A stretch of 64,000 nt of DNA from Aedoeadaptatus ivorii (GTDB lineage Bacteria; Bacillota; Clostridia; Tissierellales; Peptoniphilaceae). Each line of letters opens with the position of its first letter. The first letter of the stretch is position 1. Positions 46,086 through 55,114 of this stretch are shown one piece after another. The notes under the pieces are model-generated. The model was given only the letters and a program-made list of their open reading frames with translations. It was not told the DNA's origin and did no database searches. The position numbers and the translations under genes were made by a program. The DNA is taken from positions 770,001 to 834,000 of the forward strand of contig NZ_LR134523.1 of NCBI RefSeq assembly GCF_900638585.1, given 5' to 3'.

Positions 46086-46996
46086 AAATCGCTCTCTCCC
46101 GCTTCCGGAAGAACCGCTTTCAGAGAAGCGATTCCCACGGCGATCTGCTCTTCATCGGGTTCGCGCACGGTAAAGTGTTTTTGAATGGCGAGCCCGGGAT
46201 AGCGAAGAAGTTTCGTCAGGGCATTGTCATATTTTCCCACCAGGCGATTGACTTCGTATCCGATCCCCGCGATCAGCGGGAATGCGAGAATTCTGGAGAA
46301 AATACGTCCGAGCAAAGTCGGCCAACCGAAAAAGGAAAGCACGAATATAGAAAGAAGCACCACCATAAAGAGAAAGCTCGTACCGCAACGGGGATGGAGG
46401 CGAGAATACTTTTTGACTTCTTCTACTTCCAGCGGCGCGCCGGCCTCGTAGCAGGCGATCGATTTGTGTTCCGCACCGTGATAAGCGAAGACCCGCGCAA
46501 TGTCTTTCTGGCGAGAGACCAATGCCAGATACAAAAAAAAGACGAACAAGCGGAATATGCCTTCCACCAGATTCAAAAGAAATACGCTTTCGATCCGGCT
46601 TTCAAAAAATGTCGCCATAAGGTTGGGAAGAATCATAAAAAACAGTACGGCGAGTAAAAACGATACACCGACGGTAAAAATACTCTCCAGTGTCTTACTG
46701 TGTTTCGGAAAATAGCGCTCAAAAAAACTCTCTTCCTCTTCTTCTTCCCAAAAGGAAGCGGCGTACATCATCGCATCGATGCCCGTTGCCATGGCTTCGA
46801 CGAGCTTCACCACACCGCGCACAACGGGCAGATTTAAAAACCGATAGCGATTCAAGACGCTGTTGTTTTCATCGACGCGCAGGGCGATTTCGCCGTTCGG
46901 CTCCCGTACCGCATAGGCCGTTTTGGAAGGCCCCTTCATCATAACCCCTTCGATCAGCGCTTGTCCGCCGATAGTAGTCTTAAAAGACTCTTTCAT
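46076..46996 (-). CDS. DUF1385 membrane protein (YqhQ-like)
   Basis: 306-residue protein of unknown function, family DUF1385. Opens with the family hallmark GGQALIEGVMMKGP, has several membrane helices (about 100-125, 135-165, 205-255) and a conserved YHGAEHKSI segment whose His/Glu could bind metal. It commonly lies between rpmE and prmC-prfA in Clostridia, as here. TATAAGGAGC precedes the ATG; the rpmE terminator lies just upstream. Confidence 0.88.
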   Translation of the reverse strand: MKESFKTTIGGQALIEGVMMKGPSKTAYAVREPNGEIALRVDENNSVLNRYRFLNLPVVRGVVKLVEAMATGIDAMMYAASFWEEEEEESFFERYFPKHSKTLESIFTVGVSFLLAVLFFMILPNLMATFFESRIESVFLLNLVEGIFRLFVFFLYLALVSRQKDIARVFAYHGAEHKSIACYEAGAPLEVEEVKKYSRLHPRCGTSFLFMVVLLSIFVLSFFGWPTLLGRIFSRILAFPLIAGIGYEVNRLVGKYDNALTKLLRYPGLAIQKHFTVREPDEEQIAVGIASLKAVLPEAGESDLWN

Positions 46997-47009
46997 AGAA
47001 GCTCCTTAT

Positions 47010-47039
47010 AAAAAATGGTCCGCTTGTTACGGACCATTT
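47010..47039 (-). terminator. Intrinsic terminator after rpmE
   Basis: Stem AAATGGTCCG/CGGACCATTT (47013-47022 with 47030-47039) with a seven-base loop and T-run on the minus strand. The DUF1385-prmC-prfA genes downstream have no visible promoter of their own, so this terminator probably lets a fraction through. Confidence 0.85.
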
Positions 47040-47041
47040 CG

Positions 47042-47239
47042 CTATCTCTTGTATTTCTTGTTGAACTTGTCGATACGTCCGCCGGTATCGGTAAACTTTT
47101 GGCGCCCGGTGAAGAAAGGATGACATTCGGAACAAATTTCCACTTTTAAATCCTCTTTTACAGAGCCCGTTTTAAAAGTATTGCCGCAAGCACAGGTGAC
47201 CGTAGCTTCTTTATATTCGGGATGGATACCATTTTTCAT
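47042..47239 (-). CDS. rpmE: 50S ribosomal protein L31 (zinc-binding, type A)
   Basis: 65-residue large-subunit protein. The zinc-ligand cysteines of the C+ form are present (C16 and C18 in TCACGNTF, then CSECHPF). GAAAGGAGTGTGGACAG precedes the ATG. It has its own promoter and a terminator immediately after, giving a short abundant transcript. Confidence 0.97.
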   Translation of the reverse strand: MKNGIHPEYKEATVTCACGNTFKTGSVKEDLKVEICSECHPFFTGRQKFTDTGGRIDKFNKKYKR

Positions 47240-47290
47240 CTGTCCACACTCCTTTCTTTAAGATTTAATGTTCATATTACTAACTCGAAC

Positions 47291-47319
47291 ATATTACCAT
47301 ATATGCGCAGAGAAGTCAA
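47291..47319 (-). promoter_or_regulatory. rpmE promoter
   Basis: On the minus strand TTGACT (47319-47314), 17-base spacer, TAATAT (47296-47291) with extended TG. The roughly 45-base leader has a small inverted repeat (ATGTTC/GAACAT around a 13-base spacer, 47270-47294), a possible leader hairpin. The promoter starts upstream of glpX's stop, and no glpX terminator is visible. Confidence 0.7.
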
Positions 47320-47321
47320 TT

Positions 47322-48290
47322 CTACTTGGCATATTCCGGCTTGTGGCGCAGATCGTGAATGCTGTCGATAAAGCGAATGGTCTTGGAGGGCAGGCGCAAT
47401 ACCATGGATTGGGTGGTTGCCTTGTTGTCTTTTTTGAAGCGCACACCCTTTAGCAAATCCCCTTCGGAGACCCCGGTGGCGGCGAAGATCACATCGTCGC
47501 CGATCACCAAATCCTCTATGGTATAGATCTTTTCCAAGTCGGAGTGAAGCTCTTGGCACCGCTTCTTTTGCGCCTCGTCGTAATGCATCAACTTTCCTTG
47601 GAAGTCGCCGCCGAGACATTTTAAGGCAGCCGCGGCGATGACGCCCTCCGGCGCGCCGCCGATTCCCATGATCATGTCGATGCCGCTCTCTTCAAAACAG
47701 GTATAGATCGCCGTTACGATGTCGCCGTCGGTGATCTTTTTGATGCGCGCACCGGTGGCGCGAATATCGCGAATCAAATCTTCATGACGGTCCCTGTCGA
47801 GTACGGAGATCGTCATCTCTTCCGGCGACTTGCCGATGGCTTCTGCCACGCGGCGAATGTTATCTTCTACGGAATCCTCCAGGCGAATCTTTCCCTTTGC
47901 CTTGGGGCCGCAGGCGATTTTTTTCATATACACATCCGGCGCGTGCAAGAGGCAGCCCTTGGGCGCCACGGCGACGACGGCGATGGCGTTGTTCATACCA
48001 TTGGCGATGGCCGTGGTTCCGTCGATGGGATCGACGGCGATGTCTACGGCATCGTCGGTTTCTCCGCGCGTGCCGATCTCTTCGCCGATATAGAGCATGG
48101 GCGCTTCGTCGATTTCCCCTTCTCCGATCACCACGGTTCCGTTAATGTGAACGGTGTCGAACATGCGACGCATGGCATCGACGGCCGCACCGTCGGCGGC
48201 ATTTTTGTCGCCCTTGCCCAAATACTTCGCACCGCTTAGTGCGGCTGCTTCTGTGACTCTTGCTAAATTTAAACTTAAATCTCTATCCAT
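47322..48290 (-). CDS. glpX: Fructose-1,6-bisphosphatase class II
   Basis: Hydrolyses fructose 1,6-bisphosphate for gluconeogenesis. [23 protein letters not shown] (metal- and phosphate-binding) and GIGGAPEGV are typical of the GlpX class; 322 residues. It overlaps fsa by eight bases and is the last gene of the FHA-ftsW-PBP-isp-fba run. In Bacillus the same neighbourhood also has murA and rho; both are absent here. Confidence 0.95.
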   Translation of the reverse strand: MDRDLSLNLARVTEAAALSGAKYLGKGDKNAADGAAVDAMRRMFDTVHINGTVVIGEGEIDEAPMLYIGEEIGTRGETDDAVDIAVDPIDGTTAIANGMNNAIAVVAVAPKGCLLHAPDVYMKKIACGPKAKGKIRLEDSVEDNIRRVAEAIGKSPEEMTISVLDRDRHEDLIRDIRATGARIKKITDGDIVTAIYTCFEESGIDMIMGIGGAPEGVIAAAALKCLGGDFQGKLMHYDEAQKKRCQELHSDLEKIYTIEDLVIGDDVIFAATGVSEGDLLKGVRFKKDNKATTQSMVLRLPSKTIRFIDSIHDLRHKPEYAK

Positions 48291-48939
48291 TGATTCTCTT
48301 GGTCCCTTCGAAATCCTTTTGAAACTGTGCGATCCCCTTATCCGTCAAGGGATGTTTCAGCATCTGCATGAAAACCTTGTGCGGGATCGTCGCGATATGC
48401 GCCCCGGCCTTGGCGGCGCCGATAACGTGCATGGGGTGACGAATGCTCGCGGCAATGACGCGGGCGTCCAAACCGTAAAAGTCGATGATGTCGACGATGT
48501 CTTTTACCACGGCGACTCCGTCGTGGCCGATGTCGTCGAGTCTTCCCAAAAAGGGGCTGATAAAGCTCGCACCGGCGCGCGCCGCGAGCATCGCCTGATT
48601 GGCGGAGAAGATCAGCGTGCAGTTGGTGCGAATTCCCTCTTCTTCCAGTTTCGAAATCGCACTCAAACCCTCGACGCAAAACGGGATCTTTACGACGATG
48701 TTTTCGTGAATGGCGGCGAGCTCTCTGCCTTCCTGAACCATACCTTCCCACGATTCCGAGAGGACTTCAGCGCTGATGGGCCCGTCGACGAGAGAGGCGA
48801 TCTCTTCGATGACCTCTTCAAATACCACGCCGCCCTCTTTGGCGATAAGGCTGGGATTGGTCGTGACACCGGAAAGTATTCCCCATCGCTCAATTTCCTC
48901 GATCTCTTGGATATTGGCCGTGTCGATAAAAAATTCCAT
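48283..48939 (-). CDS. fsa: Transaldolase / fructose-6-phosphate aldolase family protein
   Basis: 218-residue small transaldolase-family enzyme; [13 protein letters not shown] start, [10 protein letters not shown], Schiff-base Lys in [11 protein letters not shown], and a [16 protein letters not shown] segment. Whether it is a true transaldolase or a fructose-6-phosphate aldolase cannot be decided from sequence alone. ATG 48939 overlaps the fba stop as TAATG and gives the family's usual N-terminus. It sits with fba and glpX in sugar-phosphate metabolism. Confidence 0.92.
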   Translation of the reverse strand: MEFFIDTANIQEIEEIERWGILSGVTTNPSLIAKEGGVVFEEVIEEIASLVDGPISAEVLSESWEGMVQEGRELAAIHENIVVKIPFCVEGLSAISKLEEEGIRTNCTLIFSANQAMLAARAGASFISPFLGRLDDIGHDGVAVVKDIVDIIDFYGLDARVIAASIRHPMHVIGAAKAGAHIATIPHKVFMQMLKHPLTDKGIAQFQKDFEGTKRING

Positions 48940-49796
48940 TACTTCCAAGCCTTTCCGTCGCTGCCAAATACGCGGATCTTTTCTTTGACGGTTTCGGACA
49001 TGGCGCTTCTCGCCGGTTTCAAAATCTTTCTGGGGTCGATCTCGTCGGGATTCTCGCGAATGAAATCGCCGACGGCACGGGCAAAGCTCGCGCGGATATC
49101 GGTGTCGATATTTACCTTACGGATTCCCAAAGAAATCGCCTTTTCCAAGGTAGAATAAGGCACGCCGCTGGAGCCGTGGAGTACTAAGGGAACGGAAACC
49201 ACACTGTCGATTTCGCGGATGCGGTCGAAGTCTACCTTCGGCTCGCCCTTGTAGACGCCGTGCGCCGTTCCGACGGCCACCGCCAGAGAGTCGACGCCCG
49301 TTTCTTCTACGAAAATGCGGGCTTCTTCCGGGTCGGTATAGGCGACTTCCGCATCGGATACGACGACTTGGTCTTCGGTGCCGCCGATTTTTCCGAGTTC
49401 CGCTTCGACAGAGACGCCGACCGAGTGGGCGATGCGCACGATTTCTTTGGTGCGGCGAATGTTTTCTTCCAGATCGTATTTCGAGGCGTCGATCATAACG
49501 GAGGTAAAGCCGTTGCGAATACATTGGATGATTTCGTTAAAGTCCGTACCGTGATCCAGGTGCAGCGTAATCGGCACGTCGATCTTCTCTGCGGTAGTTT
49601 TTACCAGTGCGGTAATATATTCGATGCCCGCATACTTAATCGCACCTTGGGACGCCTGGAGAATAATCGGCGCGCGGAGTTCGTCGGCGGCTGCCGCAAT
49701 CGCCTGAATGATCTCCATATTGTTTACATTGAATGCGCCGACGGCATAGCCGTTTTCGTCCGCGTGTTGTAAGATTTGTTTTCCGGTAACTAACAT
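48939..49796 (-). CDS. fba: Fructose-bisphosphate aldolase class II
   Basis: Zinc-dependent aldolase of glycolysis/gluconeogenesis. [19 protein letters not shown] start, zinc/catalytic segment [20 protein letters not shown] and LHGSSGV are present. Start at ATG 49796 (285 residues) with GAAAGGA upstream, one base after the ispF stop; a longer start at 49820 lies within ispF. Confidence 0.96.
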   Translation of the reverse strand: MLVTGKQILQHADENGYAVGAFNVNNMEIIQAIAAAADELRAPIILQASQGAIKYAGIEYITALVKTTAEKIDVPITLHLDHGTDFNEIIQCIRNGFTSVMIDASKYDLEENIRRTKEIVRIAHSVGVSVEAELGKIGGTEDQVVVSDAEVAYTDPEEARIFVEETGVDSLAVAVGTAHGVYKGEPKVDFDRIREIDSVVSVPLVLHGSSGVPYSTLEKAISLGIRKVNIDTDIRASFARAVGDFIRENPDEIDPRKILKPARSAMSETVKEKIRVFGSDGKAWK

Positions 49797-49797
49797 T

Positions 49798-50289
49798 TTA
49801 TCGTCCTTTCTTGGATTCAACGGGTTTTAGCAGCACGACCGCCATGGCGGTTATGCCCTCTTCTCTACCTTCATACCCCATTTGCTCTGTGGTGGTAGCC
49901 TTCACGGAAATATCGTCGATATTTTTTGAGAACACGGCGGCCAAATTGGCGCGCATCGCATCGATATAGGGCGAAAGTTTGGGCCGCTGTGCCATAATGG
50001 TGGCATCGACATTGCCCAGCGTATAGCCCTTCTTTTGCATAAGCGCCACCACTTCTTCGAGCATTCGAATACTCGAAGCGTCCTTATACTGCGGGTCCGT
50101 ATCGGGAAACAGTTTCCCGATGTCGCCCAGGGCGAGGGCCCCCAAGATCGCATCTTCGATGGCGTGCACGAGTACATCCGCATCCGAGTGTCCCAGGAGC
50201 CCGGCTTCGTGGGGAATCTTAACCCCGCCGAGAATCAAATCCCGCCCCGTCGTCAATCGATGAACATCATAGCCGATTCCGATTTTCAT
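49798..50289 (-). CDS. ispF: 2-C-methyl-D-erythritol 2,4-cyclodiphosphate synthase
   Basis: MEP-pathway enzyme forming MEc[11 protein letters not shown] and the zinc-binding [14 protein letters not shown], later [14 protein letters not shown], are diagnostic; 163 residues. It overlaps ispD by four bases; ispD and ispF together supply the substrate for IspG (5.4 kb). Confidence 0.97.
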   Translation of the reverse strand: MKIGIGYDVHRLTTGRDLILGGVKIPHEAGLLGHSDADVLVHAIEDAILGALALGDIGKLFPDTDPQYKDASSIRMLEEVVALMQKKGYTLGNVDATIMAQRPKLSPYIDAMRANLAAVFSKNIDDISVKATTTEQMGYEGREEGITAMAVVLLKPVESKKGR

Positions 50290-50987
50290 AATTCATCCCT
50301 ATCCTCGCAAATGGCCTCCGCCAGAATCAAGTCTTCCGGCGTCGTGATTTTAATATTGTTATAAGAGCCCGGGATCAAGCGAACGCTCTTTCCCGTCTTT
50401 TCGACCAGGGAACAATCGTCCGTGCCGTAATATCCTTCGTCGAAAGCCTGCCTATAGGCATGCACCAGGACGTCCTTTTGAAATCCCTGGGGCGTTTGAA
50501 TGGCATACAATTTGGAACGATCGGGGGTGACCCGCGCCCATTTGCCGTCGCTACTGATCTTGACCGTATCCTTCATAGGCGTCATCAGGCAACAGGCGCC
50601 GTATTCTTCCGCACAGCGAATGCTCTCGAGGATCTCCGCACGTGTGATAAAAGGCCGCGCGCCGTCGTGGGTCAAGACGATGCCGTCCCAGTCCGAAAGA
50701 AACTGCAGTCCCTGCCAAATGCTGTCCTGTCTTTCCTTTCCGCCGATCACGATGTGAATGGGGTGAATCGGCTGCATCGCATGAAGGATCGATGCGATCA
50801 TGGGCTCTTCCCCTTCGCGAATCAAGAGCACGATTTTGTCGATCTCCTCCATGACGTCGAACTTTTCCAGCGTTCGGCGGATCATGGGCTTGCCGCGGAT
50901 GGGAAGAAACTGCTTATTGAGTTCGTAATTCATGCGCCGGCCCATTCCCGCCGCGGCAATCATCGCACACACTTCTTGTTTACTCAT
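50286..50987 (-). CDS. ispD: 2-C-methyl-D-erythritol 4-phosphate cytidylyltransferase
   Basis: MEP-pathway nucleotidyltransferase. Start [19 protein letters not shown] shows the CTP-binding glycine loop, followed by [20 protein letters not shown] and the C-terminal [13 protein letters not shown] 50987 follows AGAGGG; 233 residues. It overlaps the PBP gene's end by eight bases, so lipid-carrier precursor synthesis is coupled to wall synthesis genes. Confidence 0.96.
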   Translation of the reverse strand: MSKQEVCAMIAAAGMGRRMNYELNKQFLPIRGKPMIRRTLEKFDVMEEIDKIVLLIREGEEPMIASILHAMQPIHPIHIVIGGKERQDSIWQGLQFLSDWDGIVLTHDGARPFITRAEILESIRCAEEYGACCLMTPMKDTVKISSDGKWARVTPDRSKLYAIQTPQGFQKDVLVHAYRQAFDEGYYGTDDCSLVEKTGKSVRLIPGSYNNIKITTPEDLILAEAICEDRDEL

Positions 50988-52413
50988 CTTGGCCCTCTGC
51001 TGCGATATGTCGCAATCCATAGGAGAGGATGTCGGCGGCGATCGGTGCCGCCGCCGCCCCGCCGGTGCTGTTCGCCTGCTCTACCAAGACAGCGACCGCA
51101 AGCTGCGGGTCCTCTGCCGGCGCGTAACCGATAAACCAGGCGTGATCCTTGCCGGAGGCATTTTCTGCCGTACCCGTCTTCCCGGCCACCTGTACCGAAC
51201 GGAGGGAGGCCTTTTTTCCGGTTCCGTCCTGTACCGCAGAGATCAAGTACTTGTTCAAGGTCTCCGCGATTTCCGGCGAAACGGATTCTCGCAGGACCTC
51301 GGGCTCTCTCCCTTCGATCTTGGTGCCCTTGGCGTCGTCGATTTCTTTGACGAGGATGGGCCGCATCATTTTGCCTTCGTTTCCGATGGCAGAGGCGACC
51401 ATCGCCATATTCAAAGGCGTCGCCAACACATCCCCCTGCCCGATGGCGGAGGCCGCCAAAGTGGTCTTGGGGAGGTTTTTTTGGTAATCGAAGACCGAGA
51501 CCGATACGGGAAGGTCGAAGGGAATTTTCGCATTGAAATGGAATTTATCCGAGGCATTGCCCAGGGCTTCTTGTCCCAGCTGTGATCCCTTACTGACGAA
51601 ATAGGTATTCACCGACTTCATCAAAGCTTCCCGGAGATCGATTGCGCCGTATTGTCCCCCGCCTGCATTTCTAAATTCTCTGCCGTCGATGACTTGGGAA
51701 CCCGTATCCTCATAGTTTAGATTCACCCGATCCTGATCCAACAGAGCCGATGCCGTAATCACCTTAAAGGTGGATCCGGGCGGATATTTTCCGTTGATCG
51801 ATCGGTTCAGTAGCGCGCCCGCTTCGTTTTGTTGCAGCGTATTCCAATCCTCCGCCACGGTTGCCGCATTGTAGTCCGGGAGCGAGACCATCGCATAGAT
51901 TTCTCCGGTTTTCGGGTTCATCAGCACGATGCTGCCCTTTTCGGTGTTTTCCTCGAGGATTTCCCGCGCCTTGGATTGCACCTGCGTATCCATCGTTAGG
52001 ATCAAAGAGTTGCCGTCCTGTTTGCGGTTTCGGATCATATCCGAAAGTTCTTTTAAGGTGCGGTTTCCGTTTCTGTTCAGCAGATAATCGTTATAGCTCG
52101 ATTCTAAGCCGCTCTTTCCCAAAGAAGTATGAGAGTAGCCGATCAAATGCGAATACAGAATCGGATAGGTATACTCCCGATAATACTTGCCCGGCTCTCC
52201 CTTGGAGGTGGCGAGCAACTCGCCGTTTCTATCGTAAATATCGCCCCGCTTAACCTGCGCTTCGGCGATATAACTCCGCCGATTGGACGGATGCTTCTTG
52301 ACGGTTTCCGCTTCGAAGAAGTAAAAATACGTCAAATACAGAATCGCGCCCAAAAAAAGCAACATCAGGCCCGCCAGGAGGATGATTATCTTTCGATTTT
52401 CGGATTTGTTCAC
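50980..52413 (-). CDS. Class B penicillin-binding protein (PbpA-like transpeptidase)
   Basis: Monofunctional peptidoglycan transpeptidase anchored by an N-terminal helix (about residues 8-30). Short dimerisation domain, then transpeptidase with active-site STFK (PGSTFKV near 216), SVN and KTGTAE motifs. 477 residues with no PASTA domains, like PbpA proteins paired with RodA/FtsW. It overlaps the FtsW/RodA gene by four bases, forming the usual SEDS-bPBP pair. Confidence 0.93.
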   Translation of the reverse strand: MNKSENRKIIILLAGLMLLFLGAILYLTYFYFFEAETVKKHPSNRRSYIAEAQVKRGDIYDRNGELLATSKGEPGKYYREYTYPILYSHLIGYSHTSLGKSGLESSYNDYLLNRNGNRTLKELSDMIRNRKQDGNSLILTMDTQVQSKAREILEENTEKGSIVLMNPKTGEIYAMVSLPDYNAATVAEDWNTLQQNEAGALLNRSINGKYPPGSTFKVITASALLDQDRVNLNYEDTGSQVIDGREFRNAGGGQYGAIDLREALMKSVNTYFVSKGSQLGQEALGNASDKFHFNAKIPFDLPVSVSVFDYQKNLPKTTLAASAIGQGDVLATPLNMAMVASAIGNEGKMMRPILVKEIDDAKGTKIEGREPEVLRESVSPEIAETLNKYLISAVQDGTGKKASLRSVQVAGKTGTAENASGKDHAWFIGYAPAEDPQLAVAVLVEQANSTGGAAAAPIAADILSYGLRHIAAEGQDE

Positions 52414-53678
52414 GATATCTCTCCCATATTCTTCGCCTCTTCCGGCTCCGTCGATTTTTCGTACTTCCAGGACAGATCTTCAGAGGCGACCTGTAGGATT
52501 CCCAAGGCGATAAAGCTCGAAAGAATAGAGCTCCCGCCGTAGGACATAAAGGGCAGCGTAATCCCCGTCATGGGAATCAATTTTATGACCCCGCCGATGT
52601 TCAAAAAAGCCTGTACCGAAATCAAGACCGTAGCGGAGATCGCCAGCATGCGGTAGAACTTGTATTCTTGTTCCAGTGCTATCTTTATGCCCCGGTAGAC
52701 GAGGAGCAGATACAAGAGGATGACGGCGAATCCCGCAAACAGACCCATCTCTTCACAGATGACCGGAAAGATAAAGTCCGAAACGGATACGGGGATCAGC
52801 TCCGGATGCCCGAAGCCGATGCCCGCGCCGAAAAATCCGCCTTCCGCGATGGCAAAGAGAGATTGTACGACCTGCCTTCCTGCGTTATATACGTCCTCCC
52901 AGGGATTCAGCCAAATATTCACGCGGGTGCGCACGTGACCGAAGAGAAAGAACCCGGCGACGCTCCCGACGGCGAGTAGGCCGAGGTTTACAAAGAAAGC
53001 CTTAATATCCGGATCGTAGATAAATTGGATGGCGAGATACATCGCCATAAAGAGCACGGCCGTTCCCAAATCCCGCTGGATAAACAGGAGCAGGACGAAG
53101 AAATAAATGACCGCCAAAATGATGTAGCTGGCATAGGGAAAGCGCGTATACTTTTCGTAGTTTGCATAAAACCCGCCCAGAATAAACATCAATAGAATCT
53201 TAATAAACTCCGTCGGCTGAAAGACGATAAAGCCTAGATTGAGCCAGTTGCGCGCTCCGCCTACGGTTTTTCCGAAAATTAACGTCGCCAAAAACAACGC
53301 CACACTGACGGCGAGGGCGAGGGAACCGAACCGCTCGAGATTGGGCAGGATGCGCACGATAAAATAAGTGGCATAAAAAAACAAAACCCCTATAAAAGCC
53401 CATTGGAGTTGCTTGATACCCGTTTCCGGATCGATACGAAAGATCGTAGTGACACCAATCGTCAGTAAAAGGGATACGATTAAAAATATATAATTATCGC
53501 CCGTCGTGATCTTGCCCAAGATAAAGTTTGAAATATAGATTACGAAGATCAGGCCGCCGGCTAAAAACAGAAACTGTCTATCCAGCTGGCCGTCGTAGGT
53601 ATAAAATACCAAGACGATGGCGAGAATTTCGAAGATCAGCAAGAGGTCGCGCGGACGTCTGAGCAATTTTTCTCTCAT
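52410..53678 (-). CDS. SEDS glycosyltransferase (FtsW/RodA/SpoVE family)
   Basis: Multi-pass (about ten helices) peptidoglycan polymerase. Typical features are the FIQRDLGTAVLF segment with its conserved Asp, IAEGGFFGAGIGFGHPELIP, and the late TGITLPFMSYGGSS motif. Whether it acts in division or elongation cannot be told from sequence. ATG 53678 follows AGGTGAT; 422 residues. Pairs with the class B PBP next to it. Confidence 0.94.
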   Translation of the reverse strand: MREKLLRRPRDLLLIFEILAIVLVFYTYDGQLDRQFLFLAGGLIFVIYISNFILGKITTGDNYIFLIVSLLLTIGVTTIFRIDPETGIKQLQWAFIGVLFFYATYFIVRILPNLERFGSLALAVSVALFLATLIFGKTVGGARNWLNLGFIVFQPTEFIKILLMFILGGFYANYEKYTRFPYASYIILAVIYFFVLLLFIQRDLGTAVLFMAMYLAIQFIYDPDIKAFFVNLGLLAVGSVAGFFLFGHVRTRVNIWLNPWEDVYNAGRQVVQSLFAIAEGGFFGAGIGFGHPELIPVSVSDFIFPVICEEMGLFAGFAVILLYLLLVYRGIKIALEQEYKFYRMLAISATVLISVQAFLNIGGVIKLIPMTGITLPFMSYGGSSILSSFIALGILQVASEDLSWKYEKSTEPEEAKNMGEIS

Positions 53679-53682
53679 GGGA

Positions 53683-54120
53683 TCACCTACCTTGATCGAC
53701 AAACAGGAATTGGATAAATCCGACGCCGATGCGGTCGCCGTTTTTCAGTTCTGCCTCTTCATAGAGCGTATTCCCGTTTAAGAAAGTTCCGTTGGCACTG
53801 TGGAGATCTCGGATATAATACTTTCCGTCTGCTTTTTCGATCACCAAGTGATTTTTAGAGACGAAATTGTCTTTGATCACGATATCATTTTTGCTGCTTC
53901 GACCCAATTTCGTCGTGCCGCGCAATACATAGTATTCCTGCATTTTGAAGTTCAACGAATCCAGTCGGTTGACGACTTTCAGATACGCCTCATCTTTTTG
54001 AATATCTGTCGCCTTCATAGATCGGATGTCCAAATAGATCATCCGAATGATCGTAAAGATAAACAGATAGATGATAAGTATAAATATATATTTTAAAATT
54101 TGCGACAGTATTGCAATCAT
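53683..54120 (-). CDS. FHA-domain membrane protein
   Basis: 145 residues: N-terminal membrane helix (about 8-28) and a C-terminal forkhead-associated domain with LGRSS, SKNHLVIE and SANGTFLNG, which binds phosphothreonine. It heads the SEDS-PBP operon, an arrangement reminiscent of the actinobacterial FHA-RodA-PbpA-PknB cluster, but no kinase gene lies here. I choose ATG 54120 (GGGGTG upstream) over 54132. Confidence 0.88.
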   Translation of the reverse strand: MIAILSQILKYIFILIIYLFIFTIIRMIYLDIRSMKATDIQKDEAYLKVVNRLDSLNFKMQEYYVLRGTTKLGRSSKNDIVIKDNFVSKNHLVIEKADGKYYIRDLHSANGTFLNGNTLYEEAELKNGDRIGVGFIQFLFVDQGR

Positions 54121-54146
54121 CTGACACCCCATTCAATTTTAAGTAA

Positions 54147-54175
54147 ATATTATCACAGAAAGGGCGCATTATCAA
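54147..54175 (-). promoter_or_regulatory. Promoter of the FHA-SEDS-PBP-isp-fba operon
   Basis: On the minus strand TTGATA (54175-54170), 17-base spacer, TAATAT (54152-54147) with extended TG (TGA). Predicted start near 54140. No other promoter is seen until rpmE, so it may drive eight genes. Confidence 0.75.
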
Positions 54176-54205
54176 TGAAAGCCGCGCCTCACCCTTTGGG
54201 GATCG

Positions 54206-54226
54206 AGATCGCAAAAATCGCGATCT
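54206..54226. repeat. 7-bp inverted repeat in the FHA/recX divergent gap
   Basis: AGATCGC (54206-54212) and GCGATCT (54220-54226) with a seven-base AAAAATC spacer, placed upstream of both the minus-strand promoter and the recX start. Could be an operator; recX itself has only weak promoter-like TATGAT at 54226-54231. Confidence 0.4.
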
Positions 54227-54242
54227 ATGATAAAATAAATCC

Positions 54243-54851
54243 GTGATGTCTATGATTATTTTACGAATTGAAAAGGCGGGGAAAGATTTCATCCTCCGCG
54301 GCGATAATGAGGAAGAAATACGCATTACAGAATCCGTTTTCGTGCGTCATAATCTCTATAAAGGCAAAGATCTGTCGCAAGACGAGATTCGAGAAATCCA
54401 CGCGGATTCAAAGAGACAAGAGGCGATCGATATTGCTCTATCCAAGCTCAGAAACCGCAAGACCGAAGGCGAGATTCGCAGACTGCTTTCAGAGCGGGAA
54501 TTTGCCGATACGACGATCGATGCCGCGATTTCCTATCTGGAGACGTACGGATACGTCGACGACAGAGAATATGCGATCTTATATTGCCGCGACAAAAAAA
54601 ATATCAACGGCTACGGACCGATTAAAATCGCCTATCTGTTGCGACAAAAAAAGGTGCCGGACGATTGCATCGACCGGGCGCTAGCGGAGTATTCCGTCGA
54701 AGAAGAAATCGAAAAGATTCGTGCCCTCACGGAAAAACGATTTGTTCGAGGTGGTTCTTTGAAAAAAGAGAAGCCGAAGATCATTCGATTTTTTATGAAC
54801 CGTGGCTTTCACTACGATGCGATTCGGAAGGGGATGTCGGAATGGACATAA
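54243..54851 (+). CDS. recX: Recombination regulator RecX
   Basis: Modulates RecA filaments. The 202-residue protein has the three-helix repeat pattern of RecX (LRNRKTEGEIRRLL, YLETYGYVDDREYA, KIAYLLRQKKVPDDCI). The start is ambiguous: GTG 54243, or ATG 54246 or 54252, none with a good Shine-Dalgarno, so it may be a leaderless or weakly translated message. It is unlinked to recA. It overlaps the GIY-YIG gene by ten bases. Confidence 0.88.
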   Translation: MMSMIILRIEKAGKDFILRGDNEEEIRITESVFVRHNLYKGKDLSQDEIREIHADSKRQEAIDIALSKLRNRKTEGEIRRLLSEREFADTTIDAAISYLETYGYVDDREYAILYCRDKKNINGYGPIKIAYLLRQKKVPDDCIDRALAEYSVEEEIEKIRALTEKRFVRGGSLKKEKPKIIRFFMNRGFHYDAIRKGMSEWT

Positions 54852-55114
54852 TTTCGCATTACGTCTATATACTCCGCTGCGCCGACGGAAGCCTGTATAC
54901 AGGCTATACCACCGATCCCCCGCGTCGCCTGAAGGAGCACAACGCGGGGATCGCCGCCAAATATACCCGCGGTCGACTGCCCGTAAATATGGTATATATA
55001 GAAGAACAAGAAAGCCGATCGGATGCGTTGAAGCGGGAATACGCCCTGAAGCAATTGACCCGACAAAAAAAATTGGATTTGATACGAAGAAAGGAGGACG
55101 CCAATGAAAAATAA
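54842..55114 (+). CDS. GIY-YIG nuclease-domain protein (YhbQ/UPF0213-like)
   Basis: 90-residue single-domain protein with YVYILRCADGSLYTGYT (GIY-YIG motif as VYI/YTGYT), a conserved Arg in DPPRRLKEHN, and a Glu later. Homologues are putative structure-specific endonucleases with unclear roles. It overlaps recX and the next gene by about ten bases each, so it is co-translated with RecX. Confidence 0.9.
   Translation: MDIISHYVYILRCADGSLYTGYTTDPPRRLKEHNAGIAAKYTRGRLPVNMVYIEEQESRSDALKREYALKQLTRQKKLDLIRRKEDANEK

Noticed and set aside
47286-47297. GAACATAT-like LexA half-site in the rpmE promoter
   Set aside because: Only one half-site matches; the other half is TACC, and a ribosomal protein gene is an unlikely SOS target.
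48154-49158. 334-residue plus-strand open frame across fsa and fba
   Set aside because: Spans two real genes on the other strand and resembles neither family nor signal; no ribosome binding site.
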